Positions 1-7,563 are shown, numbered from the stretch's first letter. The stretch: 64,000 nt of DNA from 2-02-FULL-55-14 sp964581115 (GCA_964581115.1 CAZOMY010000007.1:27943-91942); one strand, 5' to 3'. Notes: generated by a model not told the origin, from the letters alone. Numbers and translations are program-made.

Positions 1-1182
1 GAAGCCGCCGATGCGTTCAACTCCCCTTACGAAGTTGGCCACGTACTGCGTCCGAACACGCTGCACTTCTTTGTCGGTCGGGCCCGACTTGAGCAGGGCG
101 GCCAGCTCGTCGTCGACCATCTGCTCAGCCCTGGCGAGGTCCTCGCCCGGCTTGACCGTGACCATGATATAGAAGAGCGATGCGATCTCGCGACTGTCAA
201 GGAACGACGAAACGTTCGTCGCGATCTGCTTCTCGTAGACGAGCTTTTTGTACAGCCGGGAGGTCTTTCCCGAAGCCAGGATGCTGGCCGTCAAGTTCAA
301 CATGTCATGGTCGGCCGTTCCCCATGCCGGGACGTTCCATACTTTGTAGATGCGCGCTTGCGGAACGCGGTCCTGGGTCACCTGGCGCTGATGGCCCGTG
401 CGCTTGGCCACCCACTGCTGGTGCCTCGCGACCGGAGGACCCGGCGGAATGTCGCCAAAGTACCGTTCGACCTTCTCGAGGGCGGTCTTGCCGTCGATAT
501 CGCCAGCGACGACCAGGACGGCGTTGGCGGCGCCGTAGTACGACCGGAACCACTCCTTCACGTCGTCGAGCGACGCGGCATTGAGGTCTTCCATCGAACC
601 GATGACCGTCCACGAGTACGGGTGCCCCTCCGGCCAGACGCTCTTCGTAATGAGCTCCTCGGTCATACCGTACGGCTCGTTCTCACCCTGACGCTTCTCG
701 TTCTGAACCACGCCCCGCTGTTCGTCGAGCTTTGCCTGCGTGATAGCACCAAGCAGATGTCCCATGCGGTCCGATTCCATCCACAGCGCGACGTCGACGG
801 CGGACGTCGGTACGTTTTGGAAGTAGTTCGTCCGGTCCTCGTTGGTCGTGCCGTTCAGATCGGTCGCCCCCAGACGTTCGAGCACCTGGAAATAGTCGTC
901 GTTGAAGTTCTCGCTGCCGTTGAACATCAGATGTTCGAACAGATGAGCGAAGCCGCTCTTCCCCGGCTTCTCATTCTTGGAACCGACGTGATACCACACA
1001 TTCACGGCGACGATGGGCGCTTTGCGGTCCTCATGGACCAGCAGCGTCAGTCCATTCTTCAGCACGAACCTCTGGTACGGAATGTCGATGTCGACCATCG
1101 TTCCTTGGTTTCCCTTCTTCTGAGCGATAACCGCCAGCGGGATGGCGATCAACATCATCGCAAATGCTGCATGCTTCAACAT
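1..1182 (-). CDS. Secreted M16-family zinc metallopeptidase (partial, C-terminus outside window)
   Basis: The reading frame is open from the ATG at 1182 to the window edge, giving 394 residues with no stop. Residues 1-20 form a signal peptide (hydrophobic stretch ending A-I-A before Q21), so the enzyme should act in the periplasm. The inverted zinc motif HxxEH is present as HLFEH at residues 80-84, in the usual M16 context (FVLKNGLTLLV, then GKSGFAHLFEHLMF). The part at the window edge (QYVANFVRGVERIGGF) fits the middle of the family. A GGAGG ribosome site lies 8 nt before this ATG. An in-frame ATG at 1197 overlaps that site and is less likely. Members usually have 400 to 900 residues, so a second M16 domain may lie outside. 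The substrate cannot be told. Confidence 0.9.
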   Translation of the reverse strand, partial: MLKHAAFAMMLIAIPLAVIAQKKGNQGTMVDIDIPYQRFVLKNGLTLLVHEDRKAPIVAVNVWYHVGSKNEKPGKSGFAHLFEHLMFNGSENFNDDYFQVLERLGATDLNGTTNEDRTNYFQNVPTSAVDVALWMESDRMGHLLGAITQAKLDEQRGVVQNEKRQGENEPYGMTEELITKSVWPEGHPYSWTVIGSMEDLNAASLDDVKEWFRSYYGAANAVLVVAGDIDGKTALEKVERYFGDIPPGPPVARHQQWVAKRTGHQRQVTQDRVPQARIYKVWNVPAWGTADHDMLNLTASILASGKTSRLYKKLVYEKQIATNVSSFLDSREIASLFYIMVTVKPGEDLARAEQMVDDELAALLKSGPTDKEVQRVRTQYVANFVRGVERIGGF

Positions 1183-1510
1183 GAGGATAGCCTCCATGAG
1201 TTGGTCAAACCTTCTAGTTGACGGGATTTGTTGGGAGAGGTTTCAATATAGACAGACTTATGCTCCGACATCGCCTTCATCCGCCGGAGATTCGAGCACC
1301 GGTTGGCGATGCAACCGGAGACCGAAGTAAGGCATCCAGCGACACGAGTTCCGCCGGGACCATCAATGGCATGATGGTCCATACCGAAAAAAGGGCACTC
1401 TATCGTGCTGTTTGCGCGTCATTTTGGGCTATTCAGGGTGCAACTTTTCTCTTGACTTTTCGATATCAAGATAATATCATTTTGCTAGCACCCAACGAAA
1501 GGACGCCACC
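1183..1510. other. Divergent intergenic region between M16 peptidase and SPFH operon
   Basis: These 328 nt separate two divergently transcribed genes. They hold a sigma-70-like promoter for the plus-strand operon (1452-1480) and a 9-bp perfect inverted repeat at 1357-1365/1372-1380 with a 6-nt loop and no T-run on either side. I find no tRNA fold and no convincing small gene. The short frames here have no recognisable protein features. Confidence 0.6.
1452..1480 (+). promoter_or_regulatory. Sigma-70-type promoter of the SPFH operon
   Basis: A -35 box TTGACT (5/6) at 1452-1457 and a -10 box TATCAT (5/6) at 1475-1480 are separated by exactly 17 nt. This would start transcription near 1487, about 24 nt before the ATG at 1511. 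A 5-bp inverted repeat (GATAT at 1462-1466 and ATATC at 1474-1478) lies in the spacer and overlaps the -10 box, so it could be an operator. The local sequence is much richer in A+T than its surroundings. Confidence 0.65.
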
Positions 1511-2380
1511 ATGAAAGCCATCACCGAACGCAACGCAAGCCGCATCTCGGGATTCCTTCCCCTCTTCATCTGGATCGCGGCTTTGCTCGCCGACTGCTAC
1601 CTCATCTACTACGGAGCCTCCAACGACGAGACGATGGTCCTCTGGATCGTCTTCCCCGTTTTCGCGTTGCTCTTCCTGACGATGAACAGCTTCTTCGTCG
1701 TGCCCCCGAACGAAGCCCGCGTATTGCTCCTGTTCGGCAGATACGTCGGTTCGGTCCGTGAAGAGGGCTTCTGGTTCGTGAATCCCTTCACCACCAAGAA
1801 GCGCATTTCCGTCCGTATCCACAACTTCAACAGCGAAAAAATCAAGGTCAACGACCACGACGGCAATCCGATCGAGATCGCGGCCGTCATCGTCTGGCGC
1901 GTGACCGACACGGCGCGGGCGACCTTCGACGTCGAGAACTACGAGCAGTTCGTCGCGATCCAGAGCGAAACGGCGATCCGATCGCTCGCGACCGAATACT
2001 CGTACGACTCGCACGATGACCGGCCGTCGCTGCGCGGCAACACGATCGAGATCTCCGAGGAGTTGAAGAAGCAGGTGCACACGAGGCTTGAGATCGCCGG
2101 CGTCGAGGTGCTCGAATCGCGCATCAGCCACTTGGCCTATGCCCAGGAGATCGCGCAAGCCATGCTTCGCCGACAGCAGGCCCAGGCCATCATCGCCGCA
2201 CGCAAGAAGATCGTCGAAGGGGCTGTCGGCATGGTGCAGGACGCCTTACGGATGCTGAGCGAGCAGCACATTGTTGAGCTCGATGAGGAGAAAAAGGCGA
2301 CGATGGTCAACAACCTTATGGTCGCGCTCGTCTCAGAATCCGAGGCCCAGCCGATCATCAACACCGGTACGCTATACTGA
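1511..2380 (+). CDS. SPFH/band-7 (stomatin/slipin-like) membrane protein
   Basis: This 289-residue protein has two hydrophobic segments at about residues 12-30 and 38-58, followed by a band-7 domain. The domain shows typical features: a start near FFVVPPNEARVLLLFGRYVGS, a region like NFNSEKIKVNDHDGNPI and a coiled region rich in A, Q, E and R around residues 195-240. SPFH proteins form large ring or cage scaffolds at the membrane. The start is the first ATG, with an AAAGGA ribosome site about 8 nt upstream. It is the first gene of a four-gene operon whose third member is an Arc-like DNA-binding protein. That pairing recurs in many bacteria, but its function is not settled. The ligand or partner is unknown. 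Confidence 0.88.
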   Translation: MKAITERNASRISGFLPLFIWIAALLADCYLIYYGASNDETMVLWIVFPVFALLFLTMNSFFVVPPNEARVLLLFGRYVGSVREEGFWFVNPFTTKKRISVRIHNFNSEKIKVNDHDGNPIEIAAVIVWRVTDTARATFDVENYEQFVAIQSETAIRSLATEYSYDSHDDRPSLRGNTIEISEELKKQVHTRLEIAGVEVLESRISHLAYAQEIAQAMLRRQQAQAIIAARKKIVEGAVGMVQDALRMLSEQHIVELDEEKKATMVNNLMVALVSESEAQPIINTGTLY

Positions 2381-2421
2381 CGGACGACCTTTCCAATGGC
2401 AATGACCGAAAGGGCCTTGCG

Positions 2422-2628
2422 ATGTCCATCACGCATCTGATCCGAGAATTCGCCATCACCGGCGCCGTTGCTCTGGCCGTTAGTGCCTTCGTCGCCTACA
2501 TGTACGCACTCACGGTCCACGGGGCGGGCTTGATCGACTGGGAAACGTCGGTCCGTCTTGCTCTGACCCTTGGTATCGTGATTCCCTTGGCCCACCGGCG
2601 TACCGTTCCCAGCGGGACGGACGCATAA
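2422..2628 (+). CDS. Small two-helix membrane protein in SPFH operon
   Basis: This 68-residue protein has two predicted membrane helices, at about residues 12-30 and 46-57, and a short polar tail. No known family is recognised. It lies 41 nt after the SPFH gene and 3 nt before the next start, which supports an expressed operon member. It may be a membrane partner of the SPFH protein, but that is a guess from position only. Confidence 0.6.
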   Translation: MSITHLIREFAITGAVALAVSAFVAYMYALTVHGAGLIDWETSVRLALTLGIVIPLAHRRTVPSGTDA

Positions 2629-2631
2629 TTG

Positions 2632-2826
2632 ATGATGGCGGAAAAGAAGAACATACTGCTGCGTGTCGACAAGGAGTTGTATGCCTCGATCGCCCAGTGG
2701 GCGGCGGACGACCTGCGCAGCATCAATGGGCAGATCGAGTTTCTGCTGTCCGAGGCGGTCAGACGGGCGGGGCGGCGGACAACGCCACGATCGGCCGACG
2801 CCCCGCCTCCTCCGGAGCAACCATGA
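2632..2826 (+). CDS. Arc/ribbon-helix-helix-like small DNA-binding protein
   Basis: About 64 residues. The N-terminal half reads KKNILLRVDKELYASIAQWA followed by an amphipathic helix DDLRSINGQIEFLLSEAVRRAGR. This matches the Arc family (beta strand, helix, N-G-Q-I-E-F-L-L motif) usually found after SPFH genes. The tail is proline-rich. ATG codons at 2632 and 2635 both follow the stop of the previous gene, and a TTG at 2629 is also possible. The stop overlaps the next start as ATGA. Arc proteins bind operators as dimers, so it may regulate this operon or act in the SPFH complex. Confidence 0.75.
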   Translation: MMAEKKNILLRVDKELYASIAQWAADDLRSINGQIEFLLSEAVRRAGRRTTPRSADAPPPPEQP

Positions 2827-3338
2827 GCACCATCGCCGATCTTTCGGGCGCCATCCTGCGCTGGCGCCAACCTTCGATCTTCAAGGAACGGCATGAGCTG
2901 GTGGCCGACGACGGAACGGTTGTGGCACGCCTCAATGGTACGGGAAAATTCCTTACGGAGCGGTTCACAGCCGAAGGCTTCGGAGGGAGGTGGGAGTTCA
3001 TCTTCCCCGACTTCTGGCGACTGACCGTCGGCATCCGTGAGTCGGGAATGGATCTTCCGTTCGCGACGCTCTCCGGCAAGGCCTTCTCCATGGAGAAGAC
3101 GCTGGAGCTCCCCAAAGGCGAGCGATGGAGGGTCGCCTATCGCATGTGGAAGGGGATCTACGAGGTAACGGATGGTCGCGGGATGCCGGTTCTGAGCGCA
3201 CGATCCCGTCTCTCGTTCAAGTGGAATGCCGAAGTATCGATCCCCTCGAACGCCGCCTCCCTCGAACGATTCCCGTGGCTCGTGATGCTGATCTACATGC
3301 TGCAGGTGCGCCAGCGCCGTCGGGCCTCGCACGCATAA
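2823..3338 (+). CDS. Conserved hypothetical protein, possible LURP-one/tubby-C-like fold
   Basis: This 171-residue protein starts at an ATG that overlaps the stop of the Arc-like gene (ATGA), so translation is probably coupled. The sequence has no signal peptide and alternates short beta-like strands and turns: a strand with ELVADDGTVVARLN, a second with WEFIFPDFWRLTVGI, and a final hydrophobic helix (FPWLVMLIYMLQV) followed by a basic end. This pattern resembles LURP-one or tubby C-terminal-like proteins, where a beta barrel encloses a hydrophobic helix. That is a fold impression, not a match I can prove. It ends the operon and converges with the next minus-strand gene, 14 nt away. Confidence 0.55.
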   Translation: MSTIADLSGAILRWRQPSIFKERHELVADDGTVVARLNGTGKFLTERFTAEGFGGRWEFIFPDFWRLTVGIRESGMDLPFATLSGKAFSMEKTLELPKGERWRVAYRMWKGIYEVTDGRGMPVLSARSRLSFKWNAEVSIPSNAASLERFPWLVMLIYMLQVRQRRRASHA

Positions 3339-3352
3339 GCGATCGCATGTCG

Positions 3353-3769
3353 TCAGCGCCGGCCGCGTGAGCCCCCGAACCGGGCTCGAGCCATGGTGCG
3401 CGGTCCGGTCCGTCCTTCGCGCGGCCGCCGCCGGACCTGGGGGCGCGGTGCCACCAGATCGAACGAGTGGTCGATCATGCGATAAACCTCGGCGGTCGGA
3501 ACCGACCCGTCGAGCAACACGGTGTTCCAATGCCGCTTGTTCATGTGGTACCCCGCTGTTACCCCCTCGTAGCGCTCCCTCCACTCCACGGCCTGCTCCG
3601 GGTCCGATTTGAGGTTGATCTGGAGGGGTACCTTGACAAGGTTGGCCAGCAAGAAGATCTTACCCTTCACCTTGAAAACGAGCACGTCGTTGCCGAACGG
3701 CATGCCCTCGGTGACATGACCGGGTTTGTTACGGCAGTAGGTGCGGATCTCGTCGAGCGTCAGCGGCAT
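3353..3769 (-). CDS. MmcQ/YjbR family protein
   Basis: This 138-residue protein matches the YjbR/MmcQ family over residues 1-105: an N-terminal PLTLDEIRTYCRNKPG, the segment TEGMPFGNDVLVFKVKGKIF, and the typical YHMNKRHWNTV motif with conserved histidine and tryptophan. YjbR has a CyaY-like fold and the family is annotated as putative DNA-binding. The last 30 residues are a very basic Arg-rich tail, longer than usual, which could support nucleic acid binding. It is a single gene, upstream of nothing on the same strand and convergent with the SPFH operon. Confidence 0.85.
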   Translation of the reverse strand: MPLTLDEIRTYCRNKPGHVTEGMPFGNDVLVFKVKGKIFLLANLVKVPLQINLKSDPEQAVEWRERYEGVTAGYHMNKRHWNTVLLDGSVPTAEVYRMIDHSFDLVAPRPQVRRRPREGRTGPRTMARARFGGSRGRR

Positions 3770-3801
3770 GCCGCAAGATACGCCGCTCCATGAAAAGACG
3801 A

Positions 3802-3832
3802 AAGCCGGCCAGGTTGTTCACCCAGCCGGCTT
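3802..3832 (-). terminator. Rho-independent terminator after the rhodanese gene
   Basis: An 8-bp perfect stem (AAGCCGGC / GCCGGCTT) encloses a 15-nt loop. Read on the minus strand it is followed by TTTCGTCTTTTC. It lies about 60 nt past the stop of the rhodanese gene and would end the MarR-cytochrome-rhodanese transcript. Confidence 0.65.
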
Positions 3833-3840
3833 CCGCATTC

Positions 3841-3875
3841 ACTTCTGACCTCTGGCGTCTGACTTCTGTCCTCTG
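3841..3875. repeat. Degenerate heptad tandem repeat (five units)
   Basis: Five 7-bp units run in register: ACTTCTG, ACCTCTG, GCGTCTG, ACTTCTG, TCCTCTG. They lie 20 nt from the rhodanese stop codon, between it and the hairpin terminator. Confidence 0.8.
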
Positions 3876-3894
3876 TCGCAGACCTTCCTCAGCC

Positions 3895-4887
3895 TCAGCT
3901 TCCGGTCACATACGGGTATCCCTTGATCTCCGTCGTCGGATTGAACTTCGTGCCGGGCATCGTATCGTAGAACATGGCGTTCGCACCGTAGAGTAGCGAT
4001 TTGGCATCGTAGCCCAACGTGCGGAGGATGAACGCAACCGACGCGCTGGTCTGGCCGGTGTAGCAATAGATGACCACCGGCTTGTCCGTCGGAAGGGTCT
4101 TAAGGTTGGTCGCCAGTTTCAGGTCCGATTTCGGGGTGTACTGCACCGCCCCCGGCACATGGCCGGCGTTATATTCGGCAGCGGGCCAGTAGTTGACGAT
4201 GTAGTAGCCCGTCAGGTTGGCATACAGGTTGGAATTGCTGATGCTGGCCGGCGTGAAGCCTTCTGTCAGCAGGGCGTTCACGCGGGCCGCCAGGATCTCG
4301 GCGCCGGTCGTCTTTCCCGTCGAAAGGGTCGGCAGATTCCCCGCCGCGTTCTTTGCGGTGGCCGTCGTAACGAGCGTGGATGCGCGCGTATTCGTCATGT
4401 TCGTCATCCACCGATTCTGGGCGAACACGCTGTCCCAAGAGCACATGCCCCATTTAAGCGAGTAGACGTTGTTGTAGCCCATCAGGCGGAGGGCCGCCAC
4501 GCCGAATCCCGCGGTCTGTCCGGTGTAGCAGGCCACAACGACCCGGGTGTAGGACGCAGCGTTGATCCCCTGCACGTGGGTCAGGAGGTTCGCCAGCGTG
4601 ACGTTCACAGCGCCCTGGATATGGCCGGCCGTGAAGTCGCTCGAAGAACGGATGTCGATGATGTATTGAGTCGTCGGACTGGCCAACTGTGTGGTCCGAA
4701 CATCAGCCGCCGTGACGATCGCAGGATTAGCGGTGTTGAGATAGTCGCCGCTCGACTCAAGATACGCCGCCAGCACCTCCGCCTCGTTCACCGGCGGGGT
4801 CGGTTCGGTGCTTTCTTCTTCGCAACCCGCGACGAAGATCATCATCGGGATCACGAGCAACAGCGACAGCAGTCGTAGGTTTTTCAT
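3895..4887 (-). CDS. Double-rhodanese-domain lipoprotein
   Basis: This 330-residue protein starts at the ATG at 4887, which has a GGAG site 8 nt upstream. A TTG at 4899 overlaps that site and is rejected. The N-terminus is a lipoprotein signal with lipobox VAGC, so it is anchored in a membrane facing the periplasm. Two rhodanese domains follow (about residues 40-155 and 180-325). Each keeps an active-site loop with cysteine: VVVACYTGQT in the first and VVIYCYTGQT in the second. Most tandem rhodaneses keep only one active cysteine, so two intact loops stand out. The domains should move sulfane sulfur. It is downstream of a multiheme cytochrome and a MarR regulator on the same strand, which suggests periplasmic sulfur redox chemistry. 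Confidence 0.88.
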   Translation of the reverse strand: MKNLRLLSLLLVIPMMIFVAGCEEESTEPTPPVNEAEVLAAYLESSGDYLNTANPAIVTAADVRTTQLASPTTQYIIDIRSSSDFTAGHIQGAVNVTLANLLTHVQGINAASYTRVVVACYTGQTAGFGVAALRLMGYNNVYSLKWGMCSWDSVFAQNRWMTNMTNTRASTLVTTATAKNAAGNLPTLSTGKTTGAEILAARVNALLTEGFTPASISNSNLYANLTGYYIVNYWPAAEYNAGHVPGAVQYTPKSDLKLATNLKTLPTDKPVVIYCYTGQTSASVAFILRTLGYDAKSLLYGANAMFYDTMPGTKFNPTTEIKGYPYVTGS

Positions 4888-4923
4888 AAAGGGCTCCAAG
4901 ATAGGACAGCGTGTGGCGATGCA

Positions 4924-6288
4924 TTAATGGACATTCCAGCCGGCCGGTAGGCGACCATCGACCACGATGCCCTGGTCGGCCGTCAGCTCCCAGCTTTGAA
5001 GGTCCGAGTTGAAGAGATACAGATCCTTGTTCCGGAAGGTCGTGCCTTCCTGAATGATGTGGCAGTTATCGTAGCAGGCTTTGCCCGCGCCGACCTGAGT
5101 CCGTTTCGTCCAGCGAAGCGTATTGTGTGCGGTCGTGTATTTGAACGTCGGTCGCGCGTCAAAGCTCGGTAGGTTGGCTACGCCGTAGTTCTGCCAGCTG
5201 TCGGGTGCCATGAGCGATCGACGCAACGTCGCGAACTTGTACGGCTGATTATTGAAGGTCGACCGCTTGATGTCGGGCAACGGATTCATGCCGATCTTAA
5301 AGCCCATGTATGAAGGGATCCGCGCGCCGGCGCCTCCGATGTGGCATGATCCGCAGTTGTTGTAGTCCTGCGAATGGCAGACCCCGCAGTTAAAGGTGTT
5401 GATGTGCGTCGTGTGGTAGATGTTTGACGATGCCAGGCCGCCATGACAGTCGGTGCACTTGGGCATCATCGGTACCTTGTAGCGCTGGTCGTACACTTGT
5501 CCGTTGCCGTGCAACTCGGTCTTTCCATGACAGTTGACGCAATGGCCGACGGCTGCCAGGTGCACGTCGGGGACCGTGCCAGAACCGATGCCGAAGTAGG
5601 CGTGGCCGCCCCGGCTCGTGTGGCATGCAACGCAATTGTCGGTCATGTCGGGGCGCCTGTTGAATTTGTGGCCGTTCAGCAACCCGCCGCCGCCTGCCAC
5701 GGGGCGGTTGACATGGCACGAACCGCAGCCGCCATGACACTTGGCGCAGTTGACCTTGTAGCCGGCCTGCATCTCCGGAGAAAGCTGGCTGAAGTTCGTC
5801 ACGCCGCTCCGCAAGGCAACCATGCTTTTCTGTCCCCAGCCCTCTTTGTGGATGCTATTGTGGAACAATCCATTGATGGCGGCATGGCACGGCGAGCACT
5901 TGACCTCATGAAGATCCGAGGGATGGCGAATGAAATCGCCGCCATGCGCGACCGCCTTATCGGCGGTTGCTCCGTTGCCGCCATGGCACGAGACGCATCC
6001 GTGACGGCCGTGCGTCGACGCCTTGAACGCGGCAAAGCCGGCCCCGCCCATATAGACACGGTCGTAGGGCTCGATGTGCGGGATATCACCTCCGCAACCG
6101 CCTCCGGCCGAGGCGGTATCGGGTGAGGCGATCGATTTGAGCAAGGCGTAGTCGGTGTGGCAACCTTCGCATGACGCGGCGGCCGCACCGTCGCTGATCG
6201 TGCTGTCATCCGTGACCGCTTCCTTCTCGTTGCAGCCGATCAGGAAAGCACCGGCAGCGAGCAGGACCGTAACCAGGGTCGGTTTCAT
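4924..6288 (-). CDS. Multiheme c-type cytochrome lipoprotein (10 CXXCH plus one CX3CH)
   Basis: This 454-residue protein has a lipoprotein signal (FLIGC, Cys19). Ten CXXCH heme sites are visible: CEGCH, CVSCH, CSPCH, CAKCH, CGSCH, CVACH, CVNCH, CTDCH, CGVCH and CGSCH. An eleventh candidate is CYDNCH at residues 405-410, which has three residues between the cysteines. Many histidines between the sites could be second heme ligands. The protein should carry electrons in the periplasm or at the outer membrane. I cannot assign it to a known enzyme; no nitrite reductase or hydroxylamine oxidoreductase signature is evident. Its start overlaps the stop of the MarR gene (ATGA), and the rhodanese lipoprotein follows 36 nt later, so the three genes probably form one transcript. 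Confidence 0.9.
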   Translation of the reverse strand: MKPTLVTVLLAAGAFLIGCNEKEAVTDDSTISDGAAAASCEGCHTDYALLKSIASPDTASAGGGCGGDIPHIEPYDRVYMGGAGFAAFKASTHGRHGCVSCHGGNGATADKAVAHGGDFIRHPSDLHEVKCSPCHAAINGLFHNSIHKEGWGQKSMVALRSGVTNFSQLSPEMQAGYKVNCAKCHGGCGSCHVNRPVAGGGGLLNGHKFNRRPDMTDNCVACHTSRGGHAYFGIGSGTVPDVHLAAVGHCVNCHGKTELHGNGQVYDQRYKVPMMPKCTDCHGGLASSNIYHTTHINTFNCGVCHSQDYNNCGSCHIGGAGARIPSYMGFKIGMNPLPDIKRSTFNNQPYKFATLRRSLMAPDSWQNYGVANLPSFDARPTFKYTTAHNTLRWTKRTQVGAGKACYDNCHIIQEGTTFRNKDLYLFNSDLQSWELTADQGIVVDGRLPAGWNVH

Positions 6289-6788
6289 GCGTTCTGTTCC
6301 TCAGTAATGCGTGTCCGCGCCGCTGGCGGGTGTCGGTGTGTCAGCGACCAGTCAACGATCGAGTTGAGCATGTCGCGCAGCCCTGCGACAAGCCGATGTT
6401 GTTGTTCGATGGAAAGCGATGCGAGGATCTCAGCGTGCAGTTCCGTCGAGCGACGGTCCACGGCGGCCATCAAGTCCTTGCCGCCGGGCGTCAGGCACAG
6501 GATCGCCCCGCGGCGATCGTCAGGGTCCTCCTCACGTCTCACCCAACCGCGGGCCACCAGCACGTCGACGATCCGCGTCAGCCGGCTGCCGCTGATGCCC
6601 ATCCGGTCGTGCAGTTCACGCTGGCGGAGGATCGAATCCCTGCCGAACAATCGGATGACGCGAAGCTCTGATGCGGCCAGCTCGAATTCGCTCGCCATCA
6701 TCGATTCCTTCGCCTGGCAGTGGACGAGGAGCTGAAAGGTCAGCTGAGCAACTTCACCCGGGAGCGGTATGGACGCGGGGTTGGGCAC
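6285..6788 (-). CDS. MarR-family transcriptional regulator
   Basis: About 167 residues with a winged helix at about residues 45-115: LRQRELHDRMGISGSRLTRIVDVLVARGWVRREEDPDDRR is the recognition helix plus wing with the family's DxR motif. The chosen GTG at 6788 keeps the first dimerisation helix (VAQLTFQLLVHCQ). An ATG at 6701 has a better ribosome site (AAGGAA) but would remove that helix, so the start is uncertain. A frame extending to a TTG at 6839 would cross the operator palindrome and is unlikely. Two cysteines (in VHCQ and ILCL) could be redox sensors. The stop overlaps the cytochrome start, and the gene sits next to a palindrome at its own promoter, as for autorepressing MarR proteins. 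Confidence 0.85.
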   Translation of the reverse strand: MPNPASIPLPGEVAQLTFQLLVHCQAKESMMASEFELAASELRVIRLFGRDSILRQRELHDRMGISGSRLTRIVDVLVARGWVRREEDPDDRRGAILCLTPGGKDLMAAVDRRSTELHAEILASLSIEQQHRLVAGLRDMLNSIVDWSLTHRHPPAARTRITEEQNA

Positions 6789-6808
6789 AGAAGAATGCCA
6801 TAAACAAC

Positions 6809-6825
6809 AATTGCTTTTGGCAATT
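6809..6825 (-). promoter_or_regulatory. Candidate MarR operator palindrome
   Basis: A 17-bp perfect inverted repeat, AATTGC-TTTTG-GCAATT, lies directly downstream of the predicted -10 box and covers the likely transcription start (near 6819). MarR proteins commonly bind 16-20 bp palindromes that overlap their own promoter. No other gene lies close enough to own this site. Confidence 0.6.
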
Positions 6826-6855
6826 ATTATGCCAGACAACTACTGAGGGAATCAA
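6826..6855 (-). promoter_or_regulatory. Promoter of the MarR-cytochrome-rhodanese operon
   Basis: On the minus strand, TTGATT (positions 6855-6850) and CATAAT (6831-6826) are separated by 18 nt. They match the -35 box in 4 of 6 and the -10 box in 5 of 6 positions. The palindrome at 6809-6825 begins right after the -10 box. Confidence 0.55.
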
Positions 6856-6943
6856 GTGTTTTGGGCACTCGATTCTTACAGGGTGGAAACGAACAGGGGC
6901 GTACTGCAGCAGCGAGAAGGAAGGGGGGCTCTCAAAAATGCGA

Positions 6944-6966
6944 CAGGGTCCCACTCGGGGACCCTG
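6944..6966 (-). terminator. Rho-independent terminator of the 7000-7563 lipoprotein gene
   Basis: A 9-bp perfect stem (CAGGGTCCC / GGGACCCTG) with loop ACTCG is followed on the minus strand by TCGCATTTTTG. It lies 34 nt past the stop codon. The same 9-bp stem recurs in the hairpin at 12135-12171. Confidence 0.7.
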
Positions 6967-6999
6967 CGTGCTGATTGGCTCTGACGCGAAGATCATCCA

Positions 7000-7563
7000 C
7001 TACGGTGCGGCAACCACTGATTCAACCATCGCGTCGAATTCCAGCGCCGCACCGTCGGCAACCGCCTTGGGAGCCGTCAACTTGAAGAAGACCATGCCGC
7101 CGGGTGCGCTAATGACCGCCCCCAGAAGTTTGTAGTTCGGCTTTACTCCTTGTGATTCCATCATGGGGCCGCCAGGTGAAAGATACGAGCCCTCGATCGC
7201 CACGGTCGTGATGGGAATGTTGCCAACGGTACGACTCCTTTTCTCCGTCGTCACGCCATTCTCGAACTGCGTCACCCAACGCTGGATGTTCAGGTCCACG
7301 TCGCCTCCCTGTCCGGCACCGAAGAAGAAGACAGCGCATTCCCCGCCTTCGGTCGTTCCCTCGGACGCCGGGAGGGTGTAGGTTGCTGCACGCATCATCC
7401 GCGGCGCCCCCTTTTGCCATCGCGAGGGGTAGGACCATCGAATGCCGGCCACGGCGGATTCGTCCGATTCCTTCGTCAAGGGGATATTCGAAGCCCCGCT
7501 CTTTCCACCACAACCGGCCAGGATCAGGATCGCCGCCATCAGCAGCCACGGTTGACGCAGCAT
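7000..7563 (-). CDS. Hypothetical lipoprotein
   Basis: This 187-residue protein starts at MLRQPWLL with an AAAGG site 9 nt upstream; an ATG three codons earlier is possible. The lipobox is LAGC, so the mature protein is lipid-anchored. The rest (IRWSYPSRWQ, then AVFFFGAGQGGDVDLNIQRW, then NIPITTVAIEGSYLS) looks like a compact alpha/beta domain. I do not recognise a family. It has its own terminator and is divergent from the YwaF-like gene, with only 63 nt between the two starts. Confidence 0.7.
   Translation of the reverse strand: MLRQPWLLMAAILILAGCGGKSGASNIPLTKESDESAVAGIRWSYPSRWQKGAPRMMRAATYTLPASEGTTEGGECAVFFFGAGQGGDVDLNIQRWVTQFENGVTTEKRSRTVGNIPITTVAIEGSYLSPGGPMMESQGVKPNYKLLGAVISAPGGMVFFKLTAPKAVADGAALEFDAMVESVVAAP

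Noticed and set aside
307..1221. Long plus-strand frame of 304 codons
   Set aside because: It is antisense to the M16 peptidase, whose signal peptide and HLFEH motif are clear. The plus-strand product has no domain character.
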